DNA of 64,000 nt, taken from contig NZ_JAPVRC010000007.1 of the NCBI RefSeq assembly GCF_030345335.1, forward strand, positions 173,006-237,005, given 5' to 3'. The notes beneath the pieces were generated by a model, which saw only the letters and a list, made by a program, of their open reading frames with translations, did no database searches and had not been told where the DNA came from. The stretch's first letter is position 1. Every line of letters starts with the position of its first letter. The DNA is from Halobacillus campisalis. Lineage in GTDB: Bacteria; Bacillota; Bacilli; Bacillales; Halobacillaceae. Of the stretch, positions 49,754 to 59,398 are shown piece by piece. A program made the translations under genes and the position numbers.

Positions 49754-50025
49754 TTATTGATTTACTATCATTTTTCCTATTAAAAAAGCGACCACCCTTA
49801 TTGGATAATCGCCCCCTTTACGTGAAGACTTGAATTCAAGATAATCTTCATTGTTTTTCTTTACCCAGCATTCAAAGCTTTTAATATAAGCGTCAAGGAC
49901 CATCAATATGACGAAAATGGAAATAATTATAACAACTGAAAAGGTGGATTGTTCATCTTCTTTTTTCTTTCTTAATTCTTCTCGATACTTTTTTATACCT
50001 TCCTTTTCTTTTCAACTGATTTCAT
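49754..50025 (-). pseudogene. Small membrane protein gene, frameshifted near its start
   Basis: From ATG 50025 the frame MKSVEKKRKV ends at TAA. Adding one A in the run of A/G at about 49998-50010 would join it to KKYREELRKKKEDEQSTFSVV and a hydrophobic IIISIFVILMVLDAYI segment. AAGGAGAATGACGTA precedes the ATG. Its 3' end runs through repeat copy 49786-49842. Confidence 0.5.
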
Positions 50026-50380
50026 TACGTCATTCTCCTTAATCCCATTTTAAAGACGTTCAATGCATATCTAAATATTTCATCATTCTAATGCTATTGC
50101 CCTAATTCTATAAATTCAACGTAAATAATAGCAATCCTTTTCTAATCTCATAGACGTATTTATCCCGAAGTTCAATATTAAACAATACTACCTAGAAGCG
50201 AAAAGCGATTGCTCTTATTAAACAATCGCCACTATAGTGAAAGACTTGATTTCAAGATATTAATGTAGGTATTATTCTAACGCATCTTTAGATGAATACT
50301 CGATATCAGGATAACACTACTATAAATTACACATAACTTTTATTCATTTCTTTTCAATATTTACTTCAAAGTTTTCAATA

Positions 50381-50584
50381 TTAAGAACAATCATTAGAAC
50401 TCTGAAGAGGACATACAAGACAATGCGTGAGACTTACCTTCTTTTTATCTAACTTATGAAAATAACAGCAAGTACGCCATATTTTATGCTCACCGAGAGA
50501 GTTAGGATCAACAAGATACGGTTTCATAGGATGTATGTCACAGTTGAAATACATATTATTTAATGCCTTTGTGTACCTCTCCAC
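50381..50584 (-). pseudogene. Remnant of a FhuF-type ferric reductase (Fe-S C-terminus)
   Basis: 67 residues ending TCCYFHKLDKKKVSLTHCLVCPL. The CC...CxxC pattern is that of the [2Fe-2S] tail of FhuF/siderophore reductases, though the spacing is 14 instead of 10 residues. The body of the enzyme is missing and there is no good ribosome site. It sits 3' of the iron genes, so it may be a relic of that island. Confidence 0.5.
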
Positions 50585-50688
50585 CTAAAAGGAGTAACAC
50601 CGATGAAAGTCTGATTTTATAAAGGAAGGAGATTGATTCATGAGTGTAAGAAGTGGGTATAATATTAAAGCATTGGGAGGTGAATAAA

Positions 50689-50847
50689 TTGGCTTTAGAT
50701 GTATTATGCGAAGTAAAGAATTGCGTTCATAATGAAGGTGGGGAAAGATGTACTGCAACGTCTATTTTTATTATTAGTGAGTCTGGCAAAACAGCTTCTT
50801 CCCAAAAAGAAACTGATTGCAAGACTTTTGAACCGAGAGATGCATAA
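50689..50847 (+). CDS. DUF1540 Cys-rich protein
   Basis: 52 residues from TTG 50689 (GGGAGG eight bases upstream). LDVLCEVKNCVHNEGGERCTATSIFII...TDCKTFE: DUF1540 with four Cys that could bind zinc. Such proteins are common in spore-forming Firmicutes, of unknown function. A weak terminator (50884-50917, then T8) follows. Confidence 0.85.
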   Translation: MALDVLCEVKNCVHNEGGERCTATSIFIISESGKTASSQKETDCKTFEPRDA

Positions 50848-50917
50848 TTTTTTCTATATGTTTTTTGTAGTCTGTAAAATGGCTAATTACCTCTGATGAA
50901 GTAATCTCTTTTTTTTG

Positions 50918-51400
50918 AATCGAGCCGCATTCATTGTTCCTCTCTTTACACCAACTTCTTTTCCTCGTATGTGGAAAAGCAACCGACATATTCTCTACCG
51001 ACAATTTTTCATTGATTTGCCTTCCCACCTAAAAATTTGATATATACTTCAAATGATATTGGAGATTTTTCTAGGGTTCCAATACATTAAGTCCATTTGT
51101 CTTCAAGGGATCATAAACCTTATCTAACTGACCACCATAACCTATCTACAAGTCAGGTAAGAGCTTTAAGATGTATTTTAAACTGACAATATTCCACCAG
51201 ACACCTTTACATCTTTCCTTTATCTTGAACGTAAGGAAAAAGCTTATTTATGAGTGATAGCCCTCTCCCTGAGCTAAGGTGTGGTCAATCATATGCGCCT
51301 TCTCCCCATCGTATCCCTACAACTGTTCATTGTCGCATTATTATCATGATGAATTTTTTCACGACGTTACGTTTAGAATATTGGTCTGTACATCTTTAAA
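50918..51400. other. Intergenic stretch, no gene seen
   Basis: No convincing ORF with a ribosome site on either strand and no family repeat. Low-complexity AT-rich sequence. Confidence 0.4.
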
Positions 51401-51401
51401 G

Positions 51402-51446
51402 CTATAAAAAGAGGTGGGTTTCAATTTAAACACCACCTCTTCGCAC
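51402..51446 (-). terminator. Terminator of the ferredoxin-NADP reductase gene
   Basis: Minus strand AAGAGGTGG pairs with CCACCTCTT across a 15-base loop, then TTTATAGC. Confidence 0.8.
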
Positions 51447-51450
51447 ATAA

Positions 51451-52485
51451 CTAAATCTCAGCCATCTGCTTTTCTTTCAACTTCTTATTATGTTCATCCA
51501 ACCGTTCGTTGTGAGAGGATACCATAGCACCTGCTGTTGCATCCGGATCAATGAAACGCTTCGCTTGATTGACCGCATTCGCTGCATCCTGAAAGGCGCC
51601 TGCGATCAAATGAAGCTTGCCTTCATGATGAAGGATATCTCCTGCAGCGTAAAGACCAGGTACAGATGAAGCACTTTGGACGTTTCCTTTTACGAAGAAA
51701 TCTTTCACACGCTCTAATGCAATTGGACTCTCATCAAGCAAGGAAGAGTCACGATTGAACCCATGGCTGATGATAACTTCATCGACTTGAACAGACTTTA
51801 TTCCCTTGGATGGGTGATCCAGAATCACTTGCTCAATGCATTGACCGTTTGGATCTGCCGCTAACGTTTGAATCGAAGACTGTTCATGCAAATGGACTCC
51901 CTGTTCAATCAATAAGTCAATACTCGCCTCGTGGCCCTTCAATTCCTCTTTACGATAGACCAAATCCACTCGTTCAGCCAACGGAGCGAGTTCATTCGCC
52001 CAATCAATTGCAGAGTGGCTTCCACCTGAGATTAAAACGCGCTTTTCAATAAATCGTTGAAGCGAGGGAACCGTATAATGCAGATTGCTCACTTCGAATT
52101 TCTCTGCACCTTGAATATCAAGCTTTTTTGGTTCGATAATCCCTCCCCCGACAGCCACGATGACTGTTTTTGACCAATGCTCCTGACCTGAACTGGTCAA
52201 GAGCTTAAACGCGCCATTCACTTTTTCAATTGACTTCACTTTTTCCCCGAGTACAACATCAGGATCAAAAGTCTTCCCCTGTTCGACGAGTTGATCTATC
52301 AATTGTTGCCCCGTAACAGGTGGAACCCCCCCGACATCCCAAACCATTTTTTCAGGATAAACATGTACTTTACCACCGAGGAAAGGGTGGCTCTCTATGA
52401 TTTTCGTTTTCATTTTACGCAATCCACTGTAAAAAGCTGAAAAAAGTCCAGCAGGCCCTCCACCAATAATGATTACATCATGCAT
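51451..52485 (-). CDS. yumC: Ferredoxin/flavodoxin-NADP+ reductase, thioredoxin reductase-like
   Basis: 344 residues, the length of B. subtilis YumC. FAD motif IIGGGPAGLFSAFY at 6-19, NADPH motif VLISGGSHSAIDWANEL (near 155), and GLYAAGDILHHEGKLHLIAGAFQDA near 280. It lacks the CxxC of thioredoxin reductase, as expected. It transfers electrons between NADPH and ferredoxin or flavodoxin and may reduce imported ferric siderophore. A perfect Fur box lies 45 bases upstream, so it is iron-repressed. Confidence 0.93.
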   Translation of the reverse strand: MHDVIIIGGGPAGLFSAFYSGLRKMKTKIIESHPFLGGKVHVYPEKMVWDVGGVPPVTGQQLIDQLVEQGKTFDPDVVLGEKVKSIEKVNGAFKLLTSSGQEHWSKTVIVAVGGGIIEPKKLDIQGAEKFEVSNLHYTVPSLQRFIEKRVLISGGSHSAIDWANELAPLAERVDLVYRKEELKGHEASIDLLIEQGVHLHEQSSIQTLAADPNGQCIEQVILDHPSKGIKSVQVDEVIISHGFNRDSSLLDESPIALERVKDFFVKGNVQSASSVPGLYAAGDILHHEGKLHLIAGAFQDAANAVNQAKRFIDPDATAGAMVSSHNERLDEHNKKLKEKQMAEI

Positions 52486-52529
52486 ATCGCTACCGCTCCT
52501 TTATCGTTGTTAGTTACAGTCTAATGCAA

Positions 52530-52546
52530 TTGATAATCATTATCAA
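52530..52546. promoter_or_regulatory. Fur box of the reductase gene
   Basis: TTGATAATCATTATCAA, a perfect palindrome holding the 7-1-7 Fur core TGATAATCATTATCA. Confidence 0.92.
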
Positions 52547-52559
52547 TATTTATTCGAAC

Positions 52560-53640
52560 AAAGTTATAAATATTGCCCATCTAAACAGATCAGACGATTT
52601 TATTTCATATTGAAGCTGGATAGGGTACTCCTTTTCCTGAAACCGGAAGTCATAATAGTGCCAATTCTGCTTTTAGTTTAGCTGCCTCAATTTTAGGTTT
52701 ATATATAAATCAATAATCACAGAAACCCCAGACAAAAGTTTTTTGCCTGAAGTCCCTAATAGCAAGCTATTATCCGAACAAATATCTTCAAACCTTCGTC
52801 ATTTAATACTTGTTCTACTCCATAAGGCTTTTATATGCTTCTGAAGGTTATCTTGATTTCAAATATTTAATTATAGGTAGCAACTATCCAGTAGAATAAA
52901 TCCCTCTATTTCATTCCAGAGATGTGGGGCTAGTGGTTAGGAAATTCACTTTTATTTATGCCGGTTTATCCTGAAGAGAAGGCTTTTTTATCTGCTGGTA
53001 TACGCTACTAGAAAAAATCATAGCCATTTAGACATACGGTATGTTAGAAACTCCTTAGAAAAGAGATATGTGGAGGTGAATAAGCAATAAATAAACCTCC
53101 CCTTTCACACACCGGGCTGTTTCCCCTCTCTCTTTATAAGGATTCACCTATGTTAAAAAAATCCCTGACACAATAGTGTGCCAGGGATTAAATAATCAAC
53201 TTAAAGTGACCCAACAAAAAAATCATCTTTGATTCTACACTTTTCCTACAACCAAAAAAAGCTTTGGATAGCCTGGTTCCCCTCTTTCTCTCTAAAGAAG
53301 AATGGTTCGTCATACATCCATTCTTCTTTAAGACATACAAGATAAAATTGAAGATTTCATGCCTAATTTCATCATAAATCTTATATATGCTTTCTAGGAA
53401 GGTTATGTTATTTTGAAAAGTTACACCGCTCCTTATTTATTTTTAAAAATTCTGTGTTACTATCCAATCTGCTATCTTCAAATTCCATTATTCCTATTAT
53501 TTCCTTCTCTATTAGATTACTCACCTTTGAAAAGCTCTAGTAATAGTTCTTTATGAGTAACTATATATAAGCATATAAATTCAGACTATCATCAATAAGT
53601 TTGATTCTAATTATTTATCTGAATTAATTTTAAAGCCCAC
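52560..53640. other. Large intergenic region of the iron island, no gene seen
   Basis: About 1.1 kb without a plausible ORF. It has a terminator-like hairpin (ATCCCTG...CAGGGAT, about 53158-53187, then T7 on the minus strand) with no gene to serve, and a perfect 13-bp inverted repeat TAAAGAAGAATGG / CCATTCTTCTTTA at 53293-53330. These may be traces of a lost gene. Confidence 0.5.
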
Positions 53641-53657
53641 ATGTCCTCGAATATGCG

Positions 53658-53707
53658 TTGACAATTCCGAATAGTCTCTATATCATTGTGAATGATAATC
53701 ATTATCA
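53658..53707 (+). promoter_or_regulatory. Fur-controlled promoter of the siderophore operon
   Basis: -35 TTGACA (53658-53663), 17-bp spacer, -10 TATCAT (53681-53686), then TGATAATCATTATCA at 53693-53707, a perfect Fur core covering the start site. Confidence 0.92.
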
Positions 53708-53769
53708 AAGACATTATCAATATAGATAATAAGTCTTAACATTAAAAAATAGATAAGGTGGTAAGTGGA

Positions 53770-54861
53770 ATGACAGCAAAAAGAACCATTTCTTTTTGGA
53801 GTATTTTAGTTTCAATGTTCATTATGTTTGTACTCGTTGGATGTTCAGCTGAAGACGCTGGCTCAGAAGAGGATGCATCTTCTGACACAAAGACGACAGA
53901 GGAAGAAACAACAGCAGATGGTGGATCTGATGAAGAAACATCTGATAAATATCCAATTGTTATCGAACATGCTTTTGGTGAAACGGTTATTGAAGAAAAA
54001 CCAGAACGGGTAGCAACAGTTCAGTGGAACAACCATGATATAGCGCTTGCACTTGGAGTTGTTCCGGTTGGTTTCTCCGCTGCGAACTACGGTGTCCAGG
54101 ATGACAGCGGTATGCTTCCTTGGACGAAGGAAAAACTTGATGAGCTTGGTGCAGAAGATCCAAACATATTCCAGGATACCGACGGTCTTGATTTCGAGGC
54201 GGTAGCCGATTCCAACCCTGATGTCATTCTTGCCGCTTATTCCGGTATCAAGCAGGAAGATTACGATATACTTAGTGAAATTGCACCGGTGGTCGCTTAC
54301 AACAATGGCCCATGGGTCACACCTTGGCGCGATCAGGTGATTATTAATGCCAAAGGGATGGGCATGGAAGAAGAAGGTAAACAACTAGTTGAAGAAACAG
54401 ATCAGTTTATCGAAGAAACAGCTAGTAAATACCCTGAAATCCAAGGTAAAACCGTTGCTTTCGCCAGCATTTCGGCCGAAGACCTGTCTCAACTTTATAT
54501 TTATACACCAGACGACCCCCGTGGTAAATTCCTTGAAGAGCTCGGCATGAAGTATCCGGAGAGTGTCTTGAACGAAATCAAAGAAGATTCCGGTTTTTCC
54601 ATCACGGTCAGCGCTGAGAACGCTGACGTGCTAAACGGTGCAGATATTATTGTAAGCTACGGCGATGCAAGTTTATTAGAAACGGTCCAAGACGATCCGC
54701 TCTTGGGAGAAATACCAGCGGTCAAGAATGGTTCTGTTGTGTTTGTTGGAGACGCCACTCCACTTGCAGCATCATTGACTCCGAACCCTCTATCCATCCG
54801 CTACACCCTGGATGAATACTTAAAACTACTTGGAGAAGCGGCTGCTGTAGTGAATGAATAG
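53770..54861 (+). CDS. Siderophore-binding lipoprotein (FhuD/YfiY-like)
   Basis: 363 residues from ATG 53770 (AAGGTGG upstream). Lipobox VLVGCSAED, acidic linker to about 60, then the two-lobed periplasmic-binding domain of class III (PERVATVQWNNHDIALALGVVPVG near 80-105; PDVILAAYSGI near 155). It binds ferric siderophore outside the membrane and passes it to the permease pair. The gene has the usual order BP-permease-permease-ATPase and is Fur-controlled. The ligand could be a hydroxamate or schizokinen-type siderophore. Confidence 0.93.
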   Translation: MTAKRTISFWSILVSMFIMFVLVGCSAEDAGSEEDASSDTKTTEEETTADGGSDEETSDKYPIVIEHAFGETVIEEKPERVATVQWNNHDIALALGVVPVGFSAANYGVQDDSGMLPWTKEKLDELGAEDPNIFQDTDGLDFEAVADSNPDVILAAYSGIKQEDYDILSEIAPVVAYNNGPWVTPWRDQVIINAKGMGMEEEGKQLVEETDQFIEETASKYPEIQGKTVAFASISAEDLSQLYIYTPDDPRGKFLEELGMKYPESVLNEIKEDSGFSITVSAENADVLNGADIIVSYGDASLLETVQDDPLLGEIPAVKNGSVVFVGDATPLAASLTPNPLSIRYTLDEYLKLLGEAAAVVNE

Positions 54862-55891
54862 TCTAGCGGATAAAAAACAATATGTAAGTCCACAAGTACC
54901 GAAGTATTTCACTTCGGTACTTGTGGTTGGTTTAGTGCTTCTTGGAATCAGTGTAATTGCTTCATTAGTTTTTGGTTCCCGACCAGTCAGCTTACAGGAA
55001 TTCATGAATGGCTTGTTTAGTCCAGAGGCAGATTCTTACGGTGCAAGCGTTGTTGAGAAAAGGATTCCACGTACTATTTTCAGTATGATGTGCGGGGCGG
55101 CACTCGGGGTCTCTGGTTCGCTGATGCAGGCGGTCACACGCAACCCGATAGCAGACCCAAGCATCCTCGGTGTTAATATGGGAGCGGCTTTGTTTGTCGT
55201 CGCAGGAATCGCTTTTTTCAATATTAGTACATCAGGGCAGTACATTTGGTTCGCTTTATCTGGAGCGTTGCTCACTTCAATTCTCGTATTTGGCGTAGGC
55301 TCGATGGGGCGTGGTGGTGCAACCCCGCTTAAGCTTTTATTGGCAGGAGCTGCGACAAGCGCTGCCCTTTCCTCTCTAGTAATTGCCATCATGATTCCAC
55401 GTTCCTACGTAATGGATCAGTTTCGGTTTTGGCAAGTGGGAAGTGTCGGCGTAGCCGACTGGGGATCGATCCAGACGTTTATCCCCTTTCTTGTCGTCGG
55501 ATTCTTTATTGCAGTCGTTTCGGCTTCAGCACTGAATGCAATGGCGCTCGGAGATGAACTGGCAACAGGACTCGGTGTCAAAACAAGTACACTGCGTTTA
55601 ATTGCAGCCATCGCTGCCGTTCTGTTATGCGGTGCGACTACAGCCCTTGTAGGTCCTATCGGCTTTGTGGGACTTCTAGCTACACACGTCATCCGCCTGG
55701 TTCTCGGTTCAAACCTGCGCTACCTTATTCCGATGTCTGCGCTAGCAGGAGCTGTCGTTCTAACGATTTCCGATGTGTTCGGTAGGCTTATCGGCCGTCC
55801 AGGAGAACTGGAAGTCGGGGTCGTCACAGCGTTCATCGGAGCACCAATTCTTATCATTCTAGCTATGAAAGCGAAAGTGCGTTCATTATGA
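54854..55891 (+). CDS. Iron-siderophore ABC permease (FecCD family)
   Basis: 345 residues with about ten membrane segments. Words of FecCD: RIPRTIFSMMCGAALGVSGSLMQAVTRNPIADPSILGVNMGA and GPIGFVGLLATHVIRLVLG, and the C-terminal GRLIGRPGELEVGVVTAFIGAPILI. It overlaps the preceding stop by eight bases and the next permease by four. Heterodimer with the next gene. Confidence 0.95.
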   Translation: MNSLADKKQYVSPQVPKYFTSVLVVGLVLLGISVIASLVFGSRPVSLQEFMNGLFSPEADSYGASVVEKRIPRTIFSMMCGAALGVSGSLMQAVTRNPIADPSILGVNMGAALFVVAGIAFFNISTSGQYIWFALSGALLTSILVFGVGSMGRGGATPLKLLLAGAATSAALSSLVIAIMIPRSYVMDQFRFWQVGSVGVADWGSIQTFIPFLVVGFFIAVVSASALNAMALGDELATGLGVKTSTLRLIAAIAAVLLCGATTALVGPIGFVGLLATHVIRLVLGSNLRYLIPMSALAGAVVLTISDVFGRLIGRPGELEVGVVTAFIGAPILIILAMKAKVRSL

Positions 55892-56925
55892 AAACTCAAA
55901 CTATTGATTATATTATAACTGGCAGACGTCAAAGAAAACGCAGATGGTTTACAATCACTGGGACCCTAGCCGCCCTAGCCTTCTTACTCATGTGGGCAAT
56001 GCTGTTACTCGGCAATACCATTTATCCGGTTCAAGATGTCCTCCGTGTTCTTATGGGAGAACAGGTGAGTGGTGCTTCTTTTGCAGTCGGTACGCTTCGT
56101 CTTCCTAGAATGCTGGCTGGTGTACTTGCTGGATTCGCTTTCGGAATGGCGGGCAACACGTTCCAAACGATGCTTCGAAACCCTCTTGCCAATCCAAATG
56201 TCATCGGCATCACTTCCGGATCAAGCGCGGCCGCTGTTTTCTGCATTATTGTCCTTCAAGCTGACAATACCGTCGTATCAATTGCAGCCATGATTGGCGG
56301 GCTGGTCACAGTCCTATGTTTATACTTTTTCTCTCTTTCAAAAGGGAAATCGTTCTCGATTGGGCGTGTCATTCTAGTCGGTATCGGGATTCAAGCGATG
56401 CTGAATGCCACGGTTTCCTACCTTCTGCTGATTGGAGACGAACAAGACATTCCTGCAGCTCTCAGATGGCTCAGCGGAAGTCTGAACGGCATTCAAATGG
56501 ATGAAATCACACCACTTTTAGTAATCGTGCTGATCTTCGCCCCCATTCTCATTGTCTTAGGAAAACAATTAAGTATTCTAGAGCTGGGAGAGCAGTCCGC
56601 TACGACCTTGGGCGTTCGGACGAATCAAGTGAGAGTAGCGCTGATCTTAAGTGCCGTCGGGATGATCGCTCTCTCTACCGCTACAACGGGTCCGATCGCT
56701 TTTGTCGCATTTTTATCCGGACCCATAGCAAAAAGATTAGTAGGGGCAGGAATGTCTAATGTGATTCCATCCGGTCTGGTAGGTATCAACTTGGTCCTTG
56801 CGTCAGATTTGATAGGCCAGTTCGCCTTCGACGTGCGATATCCGGTCGGCATCATCACCGGCATTATCGGTGCTCCTTACTTGATCTACTTGCTCATTCG
56901 AATGAACCGAAAAGGAGATTTGTAA
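55888..56925 (+). CDS. Iron-siderophore ABC permease (FecCD family)
   Basis: 345 residues, second FecCD permease: RLPRMLAGVLAGFAFGMAGNTFQTMLRNPLANPNVIGITSGSSA, GPIAFVAFLSGPIAKRLVG. About nine or ten membrane helices. The ATG overlaps the previous stop (ATGA), and the last base of TAA is shared with the ATG of the ATPase. Confidence 0.95.
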   Translation: MKTQTIDYIITGRRQRKRRWFTITGTLAALAFLLMWAMLLLGNTIYPVQDVLRVLMGEQVSGASFAVGTLRLPRMLAGVLAGFAFGMAGNTFQTMLRNPLANPNVIGITSGSSAAAVFCIIVLQADNTVVSIAAMIGGLVTVLCLYFFSLSKGKSFSIGRVILVGIGIQAMLNATVSYLLLIGDEQDIPAALRWLSGSLNGIQMDEITPLLVIVLIFAPILIVLGKQLSILELGEQSATTLGVRTNQVRVALILSAVGMIALSTATTGPIAFVAFLSGPIAKRLVGAGMSNVIPSGLVGINLVLASDLIGQFAFDVRYPVGIITGIIGAPYLIYLLIRMNRKGDL

Positions 56926-57746
56926 TGAAACCGACTCATCTTTTTCAAGCTGAGAATATCGTCGCTGGATATGATCAGAAAACGATTTTAAACAATATTA
57001 GTCTTGAAATACCCAGCAACAAAATCAGTGTTATTATAGGGGCCAACGCTTGCGGAAAATCGACCCTTCTCAAAACGATGGCGCGGCTTATTCAACCCTC
57101 CTCCGGGCAGGTCAAACTAGACGGAAAGGCGCTAAGCAGCATTCCTTCCAAGCAATTGGCCCGAATTCTTGGACTTCTTCCACAGTCCCCGATCGTTCCA
57201 GAAGGGATTACTGTCGCCGACTTAGTAGGGCGTGGTCGTTTCCCCCATCAATCCATGTTCAGCGGGTGGTCGAAGCAAGACTATGAAGCCGTAGCCGAAG
57301 CGATGGAGATTATGAATGTGACCGAAATTGCCAACAACCATATTGATGAGCTATCCGGCGGTCAAAGACAGCGCGTATGGATTGCGATGGCTCTAGCCCA
57401 GCAAACAGATATTCTGTTCTTGGATGAACCGACCACATTTTTGGATATCACCTACCAAGTTGAGATTCTCGACTTGCTTACTGATTTGAACGAGAAATAC
57501 GGCACTACGATTGTAATGGTGCTGCACGATATCAACTTGTCAGCCCGTTATGCCGATCACATTTTTGCGCTTCGAAAAGGAGAACTCATTTCAGAAGGAG
57601 ACCCCTCAGACGTAATCACTAGCGAACTGATCGAGAACATTTTTGGGCTACATTCTACTGTGATTGAAGACCCAGTATCAGGATCGCCTTCTGTTATTCC
57701 AATTGGTCGCCATCATGTGATTCAGCAAAACCCTGCCTTCAGATAA
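56925..57746 (+). CDS. Iron-siderophore ABC ATP-binding protein
   Basis: 273 residues. Walker A GANACGKST, Q-loop LLPQSPIVPEGITVADLVGRGRFPHQSMF, signature LSGGQRQRVWIAMAL, Walker B ILFLDEPTTFLDI, switch His MVLHDINLS. The unusual Cys in GANACGKST is common in FepC/YusV-type ATPases. It drives import through the two permeases. Confidence 0.96.
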   Translation: MKPTHLFQAENIVAGYDQKTILNNISLEIPSNKISVIIGANACGKSTLLKTMARLIQPSSGQVKLDGKALSSIPSKQLARILGLLPQSPIVPEGITVADLVGRGRFPHQSMFSGWSKQDYEAVAEAMEIMNVTEIANNHIDELSGGQRQRVWIAMALAQQTDILFLDEPTTFLDITYQVEILDLLTDLNEKYGTTIVMVLHDINLSARYADHIFALRKGELISEGDPSDVITSELIENIFGLHSTVIEDPVSGSPSVIPIGRHHVIQQNPAFR

Positions 57747-57982
57747 AAATACGCCTTCTAAGCCTAAACTAACCACTGAATAAAGGACACTCATAAAAAA
57801 TGCTCTTATTCGAAGGTTTTTTGTTACATGAGCTCGAATATCTATTCTTAATCAAATTAACGAATACGAGCGAGGTATAAACATATCTAAGATTACTTTT
57901 ACTTAATCACAGAGAAAGAAGAGCGCTAAAATCCAACCCAAACTGCAATCCTTATAAAAATGGCAGTATATTTTTGTATATA

Positions 57983-58038
57983 AAAGGACCTTCAATATTA
58001 TCACCAATTTATAAGATGATGTATATTGAAGGTCCTTT
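57983..58038. terminator. Large inverted repeat after the siderophore operon
   Basis: AAAGGACCTTCAATAT (57983-57998) pairs with ATATTGAAGGTCCTTT (58023-58038) over a 24-base loop. Likely a terminator for the operon, though 240 bases after the stop. Confidence 0.6.
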
Positions 58039-58176
58039 ATTGTTTGTGAAATCTTTTTAAAGTAAAGTCCCCCGTTTCTATAAGGTTCAACTTCGAGATA
58101 TTTTTCATTTGTGTTGTTCAATACACGGGACAAGACATTATGCAGTTGCCCGAGAAAGTAAAGGAAAAACAGTATA

Positions 58177-58335
58177 TTACACTGCCTTCCTTTTTTTAGT
58201 GTGTCTCTTTACTATTATCAAAAAGTTTGACCATCTCATAATAGCGGACACCACATATCCTTGATAGACCAACCACAATGAAACATCACTCAACGTTCCT
58301 GTTCCACCGATGATCAGTGCATGATTGCTGCTCAT
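58177..58335 (-). pseudogene. Fragment of a short-chain dehydrogenase
   Basis: 52 residues from ATG 58335, behind GGAGG: HALIIGGTGTLSDVSLWLVYQGY is the start of a Rossmann-fold SDR (GGTGxL). The remainder after about residue 30 is unrelated and stops at 58177. A gene start with the rest deleted. Confidence 0.65.
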
Positions 58336-58506
58336 AGTTATCCTCCATGCAATAAGAATTCAGCAGAGTTGATTCAAACCAATCGGATATAGGTCGAAGA
58401 GCATCTACTTCTTTTGATGGAGGTTAATAGTCATTATAGATGTTGCTAAATATATTTGAATATTATGGATTGGATTTAGATTAGAATTATTGAACTAACG
58501 CCCCCT

Positions 58507-58692
58507 TTAGTTGAAGACTCAGTTTCGAGACTTTTGTTAGGTGGATGGGGGCTGCGGGGAATAGCTCGCTTTACCATAGAAGGTTCTCGAAACCACTTCC
58601 CGAATCATCAGCTATTCAGTTTGATGGAGTATCATTATAAACTCCGATGCAGAGACACTTGAACCCTGGAAAGTCTCGAAGCTGAGTCTTCA
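58507..58692. repeat. Long palindromic repeat, copy H, internally deleted
   Basis: Outer arms GAAGACTCAGTTTCGAGA (near 58517) and TCTCGAAGCTGAGTCTTC (to 58692). Inside, GGATGGGGGCTGCGGGGAATAGCTCGCTTTACC is a left-core remnant; the right core is missing. This copy shows that the short GACTCAGTTTCGAGATA word is the outer arm of the long element. Confidence 0.75.
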
Positions 58693-58747
58693 ACAATCCT
58701 GCCATATACTTTAATAACCATTAATCACCATCAGTTTACCAGATGAC

Positions 58748-58783
58748 GATGAAAAAGCCGTGCAGATGATATCTGCACGGCTT
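58748..58783 (+). terminator. Terminator-like hairpin
   Basis: AAAGCCGTGCAGAT pairs with ATCTGCACGGCTTT, then ATATCTTTT. It has no gene directly upstream on either strand. Confidence 0.7.
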
Positions 58784-58938
58784 TATATCTTTTATTAACC
58801 GATGGAACCTTCCATTTCAAATTTGATTAACGGGGGTTTATAAATGGTTTTGAACATTAATAAATATGCTTATATAACAGCTCTTTAGATATAGGGTTAA
58901 TAAATAAAAATAAACATTAACAATAGCAGTCGGCACAA

Positions 58939-58956
58939 AATCGGCACGTGCCGATT
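58939..58956. promoter_or_regulatory. 18-bp perfect palindrome, possible operator
   Basis: AATCGGCACGTGCCGATT; a half site AGTCGGCAC lies just upstream (58929-58937). It lies in front of a lipoprotein remnant. No matching regulator is in the window. Confidence 0.45.
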
Positions 58957-59019
58957 GCTGAGTTTCTTCTATATTAATTGTACTTTTGAAAACTTGTTAA
59001 ATATATGTGGTGAAGTTGT

Positions 59020-59179
59020 TTGATTTACTTGTTGCTTGCGGAGGTTCTCAGTTTCAAAAGGATCCTCAGAGAGCAAAAGCGAAAGTCAGCAAACCGAACA
59101 AAACCAAGAAAGTAAAACGGCAACTCCAGAAAGTTCGTACAGTAGTGAAGAGGCAGGCATTCTAAAACAAAGAAAATGA
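59020..59179 (+). pseudogene. Lipoprotein remnant, frameshifted
   Basis: LLVACGGSQ (a lipobox) at 59025-59050 then, in another frame, SSESKSESQQTEQNQESKTATPESSYSSEEAG ending in TGA 59177-59179. Such a Ser/Glu/Gln-rich linker after a lipobox is typical of Bacillus lipoproteins; the functional domain is lost. Confidence 0.5.
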
Positions 59180-59398
59180 ATTTGTTGCCCTCTCTGACTG
59201 AACTGATGCAGAGTCACGGTAAATTAATGGCCTTAAGTTCTATGAACCAATAATCAACTACAACTAGATTTTCCTCTTTAAATATTAATTTATCAACTGC
59301 TTAACCTTTCCTCGTAATCTCTCATTATGAATGTATTTAATTTAACAATTCCTCCTTATTCAATCCTTACCGAATAACAATACCCTACTGCTCCAATA

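Noticed and set aside
50774..51028. 84-residue open frame on the minus strand, partly antisense to the DUF1540 gene
   Set aside because: It overlaps a better gene, has no ribosome site and ends in low-complexity sequence.
57903..58133. 76-residue open frame on the minus strand
   Set aside because: It crosses the large inverted repeat and a family repeat; no start signal and no coding pattern.
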